64,000 nt of DNA from Pararobbsia alpina (GTDB taxonomy: Bacteria; Pseudomonadota; Gammaproteobacteria; Burkholderiales; Burkholderiaceae): positions 87,900-151,899 of the forward strand of contig NZ_CADIKM010000011.1 in assembly GCF_902859895.1 (NCBI RefSeq). The letters are read 5' to 3'. This document shows positions 27,646-35,949 of the stretch, in pieces. Within the stretch, counting starts at the first letter, position 1, and each line of letters starts with the position of its first letter. The translations under genes were made by a program, and so were the position numbers. The notes beneath the pieces were generated by a model. The model worked only from the letters and a program-made list of their open reading frames with translations, did no database searches and was not told where the DNA came from.

Positions 27646-27675
27646 ATTTTTTTCCCGAATCAAGGAGCGAGACGC

Positions 27676-28569
27676 ATGACGAAGCGAGTGATTGTTACAG
27701 GCGGTAGCGGACTGGCCGGCAAATGGGTCGTCGAAGACCTCGTCGCGCACGGCTACGAAGTGCTCAACGTCGACCGCGTGCCAATGGCCAAGGGCACCGC
27801 GCGCACGTTGCTCACGGACCTCACCGACGCGGGACAGGTGTTCAATGCGCTGGCCTCCAGCGTCAAGCTGCGCGAGTTCGACGAAGACATCGAACCGAAG
27901 CCGATCGACGCAGTCGTGCATTTCGCCGCGATTCCCCGGATTTTCACGACAACGGACAACGAGGTGTTCCGCATCAATGTGATGGGCACCTACAATGTGC
28001 TCGATGCCGCTTCGAAGCTCGGCATCAAGAAGGTCATTCTCGCCTCGAGCGAGACGACCTACGGCACCGTATTTGCGCATCGCCATCGCGATCCGGTCTA
28101 TTTCCCGCTCGACGAGGACTATCCGGTCGACCCGATGGACAGCTACGCCACCTCGAAGATCATCAACGAAGTGACGGCCAAGGCCTTCCATCGCAGGACC
28201 GGCATGGACGTCTACTGCTTCCGGATCGGCAACGTGCTCGACCCCGTCGACTACGAGAAGTTCGCGACCTGGAACAAGGACCCGTCGCTGCGCAAGCGCA
28301 TCACGTGGAGCTATATCGACGGCCGCGATCTCGCGACGGCGTGCCGGCTCGGCATCGAAAAGGACGGGCTGGGCTTTGAAGTGATGAATGTGGCGGCCGA
28401 CGATGTGTCGTCCGACCTGCCGACCGCCGAACTGATCAAGCGCTTCTACCCGAATGTGCCGGTCAAGAAGTCGATGGGCGAGTTCGAGACGATCCTCAGC
28501 AATGAAAAGCTCAAGCGTCTGCTCGGCTGGAAGCAGGCGTACAAGTGGCGCGAGCAGGTCAAGAAGTAA
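27676..28569 (+). CDS. NAD(P)-dependent epimerase/dehydratase family oxidoreductase
   Basis: A 297-residue extended SDR. 'VTGGSGLAGKWVVEDL' (residues 7-22) is the dinucleotide-binding loop, 'DAVVHFAAIP' follows near 78, 'ASSETTYGT' gives the catalytic Ser region and 'DSYATSKIINE' the Tyr/Lys pair. The product 'ITWSYIDGRDLATACRLGIE' resembles sugar-acid or uronate dehydrogenase relatives. Given the neighbouring denD, ltnD and transporter genes it probably oxidises or epimerises a short sugar acid. AAGGAG precedes the ATG by 8 bases. It ends before a double terminator shared with convergent ltnD. Confidence 0.82.
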   Translation: MTKRVIVTGGSGLAGKWVVEDLVAHGYEVLNVDRVPMAKGTARTLLTDLTDAGQVFNALASSVKLREFDEDIEPKPIDAVVHFAAIPRIFTTTDNEVFRINVMGTYNVLDAASKLGIKKVILASSETTYGTVFAHRHRDPVYFPLDEDYPVDPMDSYATSKIINEVTAKAFHRRTGMDVYCFRIGNVLDPVDYEKFATWNKDPSLRKRITWSYIDGRDLATACRLGIEKDGLGFEVMNVAADDVSSDLPTAELIKRFYPNVPVKKSMGEFETILSNEKLKRLLGWKQAYKWREQVKK

Positions 28570-28659
28570 GGCACTAGCCGGGAAGAGAGGCAGGCATGGG
28601 GTCCGGACAGTCCGGACCTACCGGACTCCAGGTCTCGCACAATCGACCGACGCAATGCA

Positions 28660-28713
28660 AAGCGCCTCGTTCACATCGATCTCGTTGGATCGATTGCGAA
28701 ACGAGGCGCTTTT
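28660..28713. terminator. Long terminator hairpin between convergent genes
   Basis: AAGCGCCTCGTT pairs with AACGAGGCGCTT (12 bases), with an inner ATCGAT/ATCGAT pair shortening the loop, followed by TTTT on the plus strand. It should end transcription of the epimerase-like gene. Confidence 0.85.
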
Positions 28714-28722
28714 CAATTCCAG

Positions 28723-28753
28723 CAGCGCATGCCTATACCACAGGCATGCGCTG
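28723..28753. terminator. Second hairpin, likely terminator for ltnD
   Basis: CAGCGCATGCCT and AGGCATGCGCTG form perfect 12-base arms around a 7-base loop. It begins 8 bases beyond the end of the ltnD gene (minus strand). No long T-run follows, so it may act as a 3' stabilising stem as well. Confidence 0.6.
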
Positions 28754-28761
28754 CGCACGGG

Positions 28762-29658
28762 TCACTGCTTGGCGGCCGGCAGCTCGATCCCGGGAAAGAT
28801 CTTGACCACGGCCGCATCGTCCTCGCCGCCATGGCCCGCCGACGAGGCCATCATGAACATCTGGTGCGCCGCGGCCGAGAGCGGCAGCGGGAAGCGGCTG
28901 CGACGCCCCGTGTCGAGCACGAGACCCAGATCCTTGACGAAGATGTCGACCGCGGAGAGGGGTGTGTAGTTACCCGACAGGATGTGCGGCACGCGGTTCT
29001 CGAACATCCACGAATTGCCCGCGCTGTGGGTGATCACCTCGTAGAGCGCATCCGGATCGACCCCTTCGCGCAGCCCGAGCGCCATGGCTTCCGCCGATGC
29101 GGCGATATGTACGCCCGCCAGTAGCTGATTGATGATCTTGACCTTCGAACCGACCCCATGTGCGGCGCCGAGCCGGTAGACTTTCCCGGCGATCGCCTCG
29201 AGCACCGGCTCGCAGAGCGCATAGGCGGAGGCAGGCCCCGAGCTCATGATCGTCATCTCACCCGATGCCGCGCGCGCGGCGCCACCCGACACGGGTGCGT
29301 CGAGCATCTGCAAACCGGCCGCCTCGATCCGCGCGGCCAACGCCACCGCGAATTCCGGCGCCACCGTCGCACTGGCGATCACGAGCCCGCCAGGTTTCAT
29401 CGCGGCGACCGCACCGTTCTCACCGAACAGAACCGTCTCGGTCTGCGCGGCATTGACGACCAGCGTCAGCACGATGTCGACGCGCCGCCCGAGCTCCGCG
29501 GGGTTCGCACACGGGATGCCGCCGTCCTGTTCGAATTCGCGCAATATCTCGGGCCGCACGTCGCAGCCGTGCACATTGAAACCCGCGCGCAACAGCGAGC
29601 GCGCGACCCCGAGACCCATTGCACCGAGACCGATGACCCCTACATTTTTGTTAGACAT
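28762..29658 (-). CDS. ltnD: L-threonate dehydrogenase
   Basis: A 298-residue member of the 3-hydroxyisobutyrate dehydrogenase family. The Rossmann motif 'GVIGLGAMGLGVARSLL' is at residues 6-22, 'DAPVSGGAARAASGEMTIMS' is the substrate-binding loop near 120, and 'GVGSKVKIINQLLAGVHIA' carries the catalytic Lys near 170. LtnD oxidises L-threonate at C2 to 2-oxo-tetronate, which OtnI and then OtnK and OtnC process. It follows the GntR-type gene on the same strand by 41 bases, so regulator and enzyme are probably co-transcribed. Confidence 0.88.
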   Translation of the reverse strand: MSNKNVGVIGLGAMGLGVARSLLRAGFNVHGCDVRPEILREFEQDGGIPCANPAELGRRVDIVLTLVVNAAQTETVLFGENGAVAAMKPGGLVIASATVAPEFAVALAARIEAAGLQMLDAPVSGGAARAASGEMTIMSSGPASAYALCEPVLEAIAGKVYRLGAAHGVGSKVKIINQLLAGVHIAASAEAMALGLREGVDPDALYEVITHSAGNSWMFENRVPHILSGNYTPLSAVDIFVKDLGLVLDTGRRSRFPLPLSAAAHQMFMMASSAGHGGEDDAAVVKIFPGIELPAAKQ

Positions 29659-29699
29659 GGTTTTGCGATCACTCGATAGACAGGAAACACGCGCGGGTG

Positions 29700-30407
29700 T
29701 TAAAGCCTCGCCTCGGCGAGCCGGCGCGCGGCGTTGACCATATGTGTCTGCGCGGCAAGCCGCGCACTCGCGGATTCGCGGGCCCGGACGGCGGCCACGA
29801 TCGCCGCGTGTTCCTCGCGGACCTGCCGCGAAAAATCTTCGCGCGTCGCTTCGTTGTGGCGCGTGACGATCATCGCGGCTTCAAGATACTGATGAAGGAA
29901 GCTCAGCGTCTTGAGAAAATAAGGATTGCCCGTGGCTTCCGCGATCGCGCGATGAAACGCCACATCCTCGGCCACGCCGTCGGCACCTGCCGCGACGGCC
30001 GTCGCGATCGCCGCGAGTGCCTTGTCGATCGCGTCCATCTGTTCGTCGGTGCGGCGCAACGCGGCCTGGGCCGCCACTTCAGCTTCGATGGCGCGGCGCA
30101 GCTCGAGAATCTGCCACACGGCATCGGGCTCGATCGCCTCCGCATAGTCGATCCTCAGCGGCCGCGCGACACTGCTCGACGTGACGAACATGCCGCTGCC
30201 CTGGCGTGACTCGATCACACCCTCGTTGCGCAGACGCGAAACGGCTTCGCGGATGACGGTGCGGCTGACTCCGAAGGCCTGCGCGAGCGCGGCTTCGGTG
30301 GGCAGCTTGATTCCCTTGGCGAACACGCCATTATCGATCTGCGCCAGCAGCTTTTCCGCCACGCTGTCGCTCATCGTCTGAACAGGAATCTTCTCAAACA
30401 TGGACAT
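29700..30407 (-). CDS. GntR/FadR family transcriptional regulator
   Basis: A 235-residue regulator. The winged helix is 'LPTEAALAQAFGVSRTVIRE' followed by 'RLRNEGVIESRQGSGMFV', typical of the FadR subfamily. The C-terminal FCD domain is all-helical, with metal-binding His candidates in 'DVAFHRAIAEATGNPYF' and later 'EEHAAIVAAV'. FCD regulators usually answer to small organic acids, which suits threonate or erythronate. Start ATG 30407 or 30401 are equally possible. Its own upstream region has TGGTC (30426) and GACCA (30450) as a possible spaced operator. Confidence 0.88.
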   Translation of the reverse strand: MSMFEKIPVQTMSDSVAEKLLAQIDNGVFAKGIKLPTEAALAQAFGVSRTVIREAVSRLRNEGVIESRQGSGMFVTSSSVARPLRIDYAEAIEPDAVWQILELRRAIEAEVAAQAALRRTDEQMDAIDKALAAIATAVAAGADGVAEDVAFHRAIAEATGNPYFLKTLSFLHQYLEAAMIVTRHNEATREDFSRQVREEHAAIVAAVRARESASARLAAQTHMVNAARRLAEARL

Positions 30408-30522
30408 AAGGAATTTCAAGTTATCTGGTCATAATATAACTTATGTGAAGACCATCGGAAAGTTCCGTGAAGCCTGATTCGCGTCTCTTTGAGGCCCGAA
30501 ATACGAAGTGTTGCAAGCGGGA

Positions 30523-30538
30523 TGTGACGGCGATCACA
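30523..30538 (+). promoter_or_regulatory. Perfect CRP-type palindrome between gntR and the amidase gene
   Basis: TGTGACGGCGATCACA matches TGTGA-N6-TCACA exactly. It lies 67 bases before the amidase ATG at 30606 and 115 bases before the divergent gntR-ltnD start. Same TGACGGC core as the two sites near 27500-27590. Confidence 0.7.
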
Positions 30539-30605
30539 AGTCCCACGCAAATGGGTTCGGGCACGGCAGAATCGGGCCATTGTGCGATACCCGTTCAAGG
30601 GAGAC

Positions 30606-32039
30606 ATGGCCGTGCTCGAGTTCGACGAATACAGGCAGTGCGATGCGACGCAACTCGCTCAGTGGGTCGCCAATGGCGTCGTCAGTCCACGGGAACTCCT
30701 CGAAACCGCGATCGCGCGCGCCGAAGCGGTTCAGCCGACGATCAATGCGATCACCCAGAAACATTTCGACCTCGCCCGCACGGCCATCGACCAAGGTCTG
30801 CCAACGGGCCCGTTCACCGGCGTACCCTTCCTGTTGAAAGACGTCTCGGTGCAAATGGCTGGCACCTCGACGAGCAACAGCAGCAAGCTGTATGCAGGGG
30901 TGATCGCCCAACAGGATTCGACGCTGGTATCGCGATACAGGCAGGCCGGCCTCGTGATCTTCGGCAAGACCAACACACCGGAGATGGGGCTCGCCGCCTC
31001 CACCGAAACGGCACTGAACGGAACGACACGCAATCCCTGGGACCTGAGCCGGACCCCGGGCGGTTCGTCGGGAGGCGCGGCCGCGGCGGTGGCCGCCGGC
31101 ATCGTGCCCGCGGCACAAGGCAGCGACGGTGGCGGCTCGATCCGGATTCCCGCCTCCTGCTGTGGCCTGTTCGGTTTCAAGCCGACGCGCGCTCGCACGC
31201 CGCTCGGGCCTTTCGTAGGTGAGGGCTGGGGCAGCATGGCTTCGGTCCACGTCCTGACGCGCAGCGTGCGCGACAGCGCCGCCCTGCTCGACGCGACCCA
31301 GGGTCTCTCGCCAGGCGACCCCTATGCCGCGCCACCCGTGGCACGCCCCTACGTCGAGGAAATGACCACGCCACCGGGTCGCTTGCGCGTCGCGCTTCAG
31401 CTCGCCCCTCTCTCGGGCTCGCCGGTCGACGCCGCATGCATCACGGCTGCGCGGGATGCCGCACGCCTGCTGGAAAGCCTCGGCCATGAAGTCGAGCAAG
31501 CGCTGCCGCCCGGCAATGCCGAGGAACTGAGTACCGCCGCATGGGCGCTGGTGGCGGTCGGCGTCGCGGCGACCCTGCACCGCCGGGCCAGGATCCTCGG
31601 CCGTGAATTGCGCGAAGACGACGTCGAACCCGTAACGTGGCAAGCGGTACGCCATGCCGCGACACTGAGCGCCATCCAACTCGAAAATGCACGGCTGGCG
31701 ATCCACCTTCAGGGCAGGCGCATGGCAACCTTCCATGAACGCTACGACATCGTGCTGAGCCCCACTCTCGGGCAAGTACCGGTTGCACTCGGTCCGCAGA
31801 GCATGAGCAACCCCGATCTGGACGCTTACTCCGCCGCGCTGAAGCGCTTCACCCCTTTTACCAGTCTGTTCAACATGACCGGCCAGCCAAGCATGTCGGT
31901 CCCGCTTCACTGGACACCTGACGAGCTTCCAGTCGGAGTCATGTTCAGCGCGGCCTTCGGCAACGACGATCTGCTGTTCCGGCTCGCCCGCCAGCTCGAA
32001 CAGGCGCGCCCGTGGTTCGACCACGTTCCGTCCGTCTGA
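30606..32039 (+). CDS. Amidase (amidase signature family)
   Basis: A 477-residue cytosolic hydrolase. The Ser-cisSer-Lys triad is complete: Lys 78 in 'FLLKDVSV', Ser 154 in 'PGGSSGGAAA' and nucleophile Ser 178 in 'GSDGGGSIRIPAS'. The remaining core motif 'CGLFGFKPTRARTPLG' is typical. Substrate cannot be predicted, although the shared CRP-type site suggests a linked catabolic use. ATG 30606 gives the usual family N-terminus; an in-frame GTG at 30582 would add eight residues and the ribosome site is poor for both. Downstream, the antiporter gene starts 71 bases later with its own GGAG. Confidence 0.87.
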   Translation: MAVLEFDEYRQCDATQLAQWVANGVVSPRELLETAIARAEAVQPTINAITQKHFDLARTAIDQGLPTGPFTGVPFLLKDVSVQMAGTSTSNSSKLYAGVIAQQDSTLVSRYRQAGLVIFGKTNTPEMGLAASTETALNGTTRNPWDLSRTPGGSSGGAAAAVAAGIVPAAQGSDGGGSIRIPASCCGLFGFKPTRARTPLGPFVGEGWGSMASVHVLTRSVRDSAALLDATQGLSPGDPYAAPPVARPYVEEMTTPPGRLRVALQLAPLSGSPVDAACITAARDAARLLESLGHEVEQALPPGNAEELSTAAWALVAVGVAATLHRRARILGRELREDDVEPVTWQAVRHAATLSAIQLENARLAIHLQGRRMATFHERYDIVLSPTLGQVPVALGPQSMSNPDLDAYSAALKRFTPFTSLFNMTGQPSMSVPLHWTPDELPVGVMFSAAFGNDDLLFRLARQLEQARPWFDHVPSV

Positions 32040-32109
32040 GGGCTCATGCGACGTGCCTGGTACGGTGCTTGCGTGCTTCGACCGATAGTCCAATTCCGAC
32101 GGAGCACCG

Positions 32110-33444
32110 ATGCCGATCGAAGCGACATGGTTTGTCCTGATCGGCGGCCTGCTGATCTTCATGGCGCTCGCACGCGGCGTGATTTCAAACTTGCCGATGT
32201 CGGGCGCCATGGTCTACCTCGTGGTCGGCTTCGTACTGGGTCCCGCCGTCACGGGGCTGCTGACGCCCGAGCTCCACGGCCACGGACATGTGATACGGCT
32301 CGCGACCGAAACAGGGTTGGTCGTCTCGCTGTTCGCGATCGGCCTGCACCTGCGCGTGCCGCTTGCCGACAAGCTCTGGCGATTGACGCTGCGGCTGGGC
32401 GTCGTCGCGATGGTGCTGACGATCGCGATCATGACGGCGATCGGCTACTACGCGCTCGCCCTGCCGATCGGCGTCGCCATCGTGCTCGCCGCGACCCTCG
32501 CGCCGACCGACCCGGTCCTCGCCAATGAATTGCGCCCCCGCGAGGCCGGCGACGACGAGCCCTTGCGATTTGCGTTGTCCAGCGAGGGCGGTTGCAACGA
32601 CGGGGCTGCCTGGCCATTCATCCTGCTCGGCCTTGCCCTATGCGGCGTCGACAACGCCGCGCAGCAGAGCCCCGGCGCCTTTCTGCTATCGGTGCTCTGG
32701 GGCGTCGGGAGCGGTATCGCGATCGGCTGGGGATTCGGCACGGGAGTGGTCGCGCTCGTCACGCGCCTGCGCACGCGTTTCAACGCAGCACTGGGCCTCG
32801 AAGCCTTCTTCGCGCTCGGCCTGATGTCGGCATGTTATGGGGCGGCGCTGCTGATCCAGGGTTATGGATTCTTGGCCGTCTTCGCGGGCGGCGTCGCCTT
32901 GCGGCGGCGCGAACGGGCCTTCACCGGCGACAAGCCCCCGGCGGCCGCGCTCGAAAGTGTCGAGCAGGGTGAAATGGAGCAGGCGGCGATGGACCCCGAT
33001 CTCGCCCATGCCGTGATGGCCGAGTCGATGATGGCGTTCGCCGTCGAAGTCGAACACCTCGTCGAACTCGTACTGATGCTCCTGATCGGCAGCGTCGTGT
33101 CGGCGCACTGGCGCGAGTTGCTCGACTGGCGCGTAGTGGGACCGGTTTTTCTGCTGCTCGCCGTCGTGCGGCCCGTCAGCACCTCGGTGGCGCTGCTCGG
33201 CTCCTCGCTGTCGCGCCACCAGCGTCTGCTCGCAGCATGGCTCGGCATCCGCGGCGTCGGCACGTTCTACTATCTTTTGTTCGGCATCGAGCATGCTCCC
33301 GGCCCGATGCTCGACCCGATCGTGGCGATCGTGCTCGCCGCGATCGTCGGATCCGTATTTCTGCATGGCGCGACGGCGACGGCCTTGCTCAATCGGTATT
33401 CGACACCCTCCCCGCCCCAGAGGATCCCTGAAGGTGGAACCTAG
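32110..33444 (+). CDS. Cation:proton antiporter (NhaP-type CPA1)
   Basis: A 444-residue inner-membrane protein with about twelve hydrophobic segments. Core signatures include 'AATLAPTDPVLANELRPREA', 'FALSSEGGCNDGAAWPF' with the transport-essential Asp region, and 'RGVGTFYYLLFGIEH' near the C-terminus. A charged loop around residues 275-320 is cytoplasmic. It should exchange Na+ or K+ for protons. GGAG lies 5 bases before the ATG. The last four bases overlap the stop of the convergent iron-permease-like gene. Confidence 0.9.
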   Translation: MPIEATWFVLIGGLLIFMALARGVISNLPMSGAMVYLVVGFVLGPAVTGLLTPELHGHGHVIRLATETGLVVSLFAIGLHLRVPLADKLWRLTLRLGVVAMVLTIAIMTAIGYYALALPIGVAIVLAATLAPTDPVLANELRPREAGDDEPLRFALSSEGGCNDGAAWPFILLGLALCGVDNAAQQSPGAFLLSVLWGVGSGIAIGWGFGTGVVALVTRLRTRFNAALGLEAFFALGLMSACYGAALLIQGYGFLAVFAGGVALRRRERAFTGDKPPAAALESVEQGEMEQAAMDPDLAHAVMAESMMAFAVEVEHLVELVLMLLIGSVVSAHWRELLDWRVVGPVFLLLAVVRPVSTSVALLGSSLSRHQRLLAAWLGIRGVGTFYYLLFGIEHAPGPMLDPIVAIVLAAIVGSVFLHGATATALLNRYSTPSPPQRIPEGGT

Positions 33445-33929
33445 TGCGCGGGCGACGTGTTCGAGGGTTCCGGCACGTGGCCGTCTCCCGCTGGCCGGGT
33501 CGCCAGTTTCAAATAGGCCGCCGCGAGGCGACGCAATTCGTCTTCGCTGGCGTCTTCAATGCCGATCATCGTGTTGCTCGCCGCGCGGTGCGAAGCGATC
33601 AGTTCATTAAGCTTGAGATGGAGAGCGACGCTGTCCTTGTTCTGGCTCTGTTGGATCAGGAATACCATCAGGAAGGTCACGACCGTGGTACCCGTATTGA
33701 TGACGAGCTGCCATCCATCAGAGTAATGAAAGAGCGGGCCCGTCACAATCCAGATTGCGATACAGATGACGGCGATACCAAAGGCGATGGGTGAGCCCGC
33801 GAAGCGCGTGACCACGCTTGCGAAGCTGTCGAACATCCGGGTGAGCGGATGGGGATTCGCATAGGCCGGACTTGATGTATCGGGAACGGTTTCAAGGGCG
33901 TCGGTCGGCGTCGGGTCATTGGTGCTCAT
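33441..33929 (-). CDS. Low-affinity iron permease family protein
   Basis: A 162-residue protein with two membrane helices ('SPIAFGIAVICIAIWIVTGP' and 'LVINTGTTVVTFLMVFLIQQ') followed by 'SQNKDSVALHLKLNELIAS', the hallmark of the low-affinity iron permease family (Fet4-like, PF04120). The N-terminal 50 residues are Pro/Thr-rich. ATG 33929 has AGGAGG 5 bases upstream; a longer in-frame start at 34127 would cover non-conserved sequence. Bacterial members are not proven iron transporters. Confidence 0.88.
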   Translation of the reverse strand: MSTNDPTPTDALETVPDTSSPAYANPHPLTRMFDSFASVVTRFAGSPIAFGIAVICIAIWIVTGPLFHYSDGWQLVINTGTTVVTFLMVFLIQQSQNKDSVALHLKLNELIASHRAASNTMIGIEDASEDELRRLAAAYLKLATRPAGDGHVPEPSNTSPAH

Positions 33930-34146
33930 GGCTGCCTCCTGTCCGGGTGAACTGTTAACCGAGCAATACGTGTGCCTCGCCTGACACACCGTCGCCATGC
34001 CCGCGCTCCGGTCCGGGTCTGTCCGGAGCGGGTCTTTCCCAAGCGGGTCTATCCCAATCGAGAGGGTACCGATCGTTGCGTAATAGTAGAGAGGCGGCCA
34101 CTGCCATGGCCGCCGATGTTCAGACATGCTCTACCGGCCCACCGCC

Positions 34147-34632
34147 ATGAATTCAGACAAGCCTGACCCCGCACGTGTGCGCCCCGCCACCACCGTGGCG
34201 CAGCGGCGCGTGCTGGTCGCCGACGACGATAGCGATCTTGCCCATTCGATGGTGACGATCCTGCGAGCCGAAGGCTTCGACGCGCAGTACGTTTATACTG
34301 GGCTCGACGCCGTGACGATGACGCGCCGCTGGCAGCCCCAGGTCGTGCTGCTCGACCTGACGATGTCTCAGGGCTCGGGTTGGGAAGTCGCGTCCACGCT
34401 GCGTTCGGGTCTCGCACCGGACTGCCTCCTGATCGCGCACTCGGCACTCGATGCACCGGAAGACATCGAACGATGCATTGAAGCGGGCTTCGATGCCCAC
34501 TTCGCCAAGCCCTGCGACATTGATTCGCTGCTGCAGGTATTGCGCGGCTATTACAGCATCGGCGACGCATGGCGGCAGTCTGCAGCGCAGGAAGGTGGGA
34601 GGCTGAAGACGTTCCCCGCCACTCCCCGCTAG
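34147..34632 (+). CDS. Single-domain response regulator
   Basis: A 161-residue CheY-like protein with an 18-residue N-terminal extension. 'RVLVADDDSDLAHS' holds the acidic pocket, Asp 70 in 'VVLLDLTMSQGSG' is the phospho-acceptor, Ser in 'LIAHSALDA' is the switch residue and 'HFAKPCD' has the conserved Lys. No output domain. Start is uncertain: ATG 34147 and ATG 34126 are in frame and neither has a clear ribosome site. No kinase is adjacent, so it may serve a distant hybrid kinase. Confidence 0.85.
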   Translation: MNSDKPDPARVRPATTVAQRRVLVADDDSDLAHSMVTILRAEGFDAQYVYTGLDAVTMTRRWQPQVVLLDLTMSQGSGWEVASTLRSGLAPDCLLIAHSALDAPEDIERCIEAGFDAHFAKPCDIDSLLQVLRGYYSIGDAWRQSAAQEGGRLKTFPATPR

Positions 34633-34780
34633 CGATTCCCCATTCCACGTCCCGAGTCCCACGACGCGCCGACGCCCTTTTCGAAGCCGGTCCTTCGGGC
34701 TGCAGCGCGTCGCGCGCTCGGGGACAATCCCCGTCACACACGACGGGCCTATGCCCGCGCCACCCTCTGACATTTCACCG

Positions 34781-34969
34781 ATGAGTCGACTGATCCTGAT
34801 TGCCGCGCTGATCCTCGCAGGCTGCGCGTCTCCCATCGTGTTCCGAGATCCCAAAACCGGTCATACCGCCGAATGCACGACGGCGAATCCCGCGCCCTTG
34901 CCGGCCGCGAAGCGCGACGTCGACAAATGCATCGCAATATTCGAACACCTGGGCTGGATCCGGCAGTAA
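34781..34969 (+). CDS. Small lipoprotein
   Basis: A 62-residue protein with a short signal peptide and lipobox 'LILAGCAS', so the mature lipoprotein starts at Cys 15. The mature part is only about 48 residues, with two further Cys ('AECTTANP' and 'VDKCIAIFEHLGW'), which could form a disulphide. Proteins of this type ('SP...FRDPKTGHTAEC') recur in Burkholderiales without a known role. An in-frame ATG at 34751 would disrupt the signal peptide layout. Confidence 0.7.
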   Translation: MSRLILIAALILAGCASPIVFRDPKTGHTAECTTANPAPLPAAKRDVDKCIAIFEHLGWIRQ

Positions 34970-35147
34970 GCTGCCACTGGGTTCGAACAGTGCAATCGGC
35001 CGGCCGCCTTTGTTCGCGAGCATGTGCCTCGTAGAATGTGTTTCATCTGCGCATCCCTTTCGGGACACTCAGTTTGGGTACCGAAACAACACCCAAACCG
35101 ACTCCTTACCTCCCCGGCCTGAAGGCCGAGATTTCTCGGAGACACTG

Positions 35148-35906
35148 ATGAACGGCAAAATCGCACTCGTGACCGGCGCCAGCCGCGGCCTCGGCAAGAA
35201 CACCGCGCTCAAACTCGCAAACAGGGGCGTCGGCATCATCGCCACCTACAATCGCAACGCGGCCGAAGCCGACACCCTCGTCAAGGACATCGCCGCAGCG
35301 GGCGGCAAGGCATCCGCGCTGCAACTCGACGTCTCGCAAGCCGATACGTTTGCAGCCTTTGCGCAGCAAGTCTCGCAAGTCCTCGGGACGACCTTCGGCC
35401 GCGACCGTTTCGATTTCCTCGTCAACAATGCCGGCATCGGTTTCCGTGCTTCGTTCATGGAAACCACGACAGCGCAGTTCGACGAACTGGTCAATATCCA
35501 GCTCAAGGGACCGTTCTTCCTGACGCAGGCGCTGTTGCCCCTGATCGCCGACGGCGGGCGCATCGTCAATATCTCAACGGGACTCACACGCTTCGCGCTG
35601 CCCGGCTTTGCGGCCTATGCGACGATGAAGGGCGGTATCGAAGTGCTGACGCGCTACCTGGCAAAGGAACTCGGTGCCCGCCGCATCGCCGTCAACACGC
35701 TGGCACCCGGAGCGATCGAAACCGATTTCGGCGGCGGCGCGGTTCGCGACAATGAACAACTGAATCAATTCGTCGCGAGTGTCACGGCGCTTGGGCGCGT
35801 CGGCCTGCCCGACGATATCGGCGGTGCGATCACGAGCCTGTTGTCCGACGAAAGCGGCTGGGTCAACGCGCAACGCATCGAGGCATCGGGCGGCATGTTC
35901 CTGTGA
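35148..35906 (+). CDS. SDR family oxidoreductase
   Basis: A 252-residue classical short-chain dehydrogenase. 'ALVTGASRGLGKNTAL' (residues 5-20) binds NADP, 'NNAGIGF' is near 87, 'NISTGLTRF' gives the catalytic Ser and 'YATMKGGIEVLTRYLAKELG' the Tyr/Lys. The C-terminal 'NAQRIEASGGMFL' is normal. ATG 35148 has GGAG 6 bases upstream; the in-frame ATG at 35010 would add 46 unrelated residues. Substrate unknown. It stands alone and is convergent with an acetyltransferase gene. Confidence 0.9.
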   Translation: MNGKIALVTGASRGLGKNTALKLANRGVGIIATYNRNAAEADTLVKDIAAAGGKASALQLDVSQADTFAAFAQQVSQVLGTTFGRDRFDFLVNNAGIGFRASFMETTTAQFDELVNIQLKGPFFLTQALLPLIADGGRIVNISTGLTRFALPGFAAYATMKGGIEVLTRYLAKELGARRIAVNTLAPGAIETDFGGGAVRDNEQLNQFVASVTALGRVGLPDDIGGAITSLLSDESGWVNAQRIEASGGMFL

Positions 35907-35949
35907 ATCGGCGGGTGGTATATGTCACGACCGTGGATACACAGAATCT

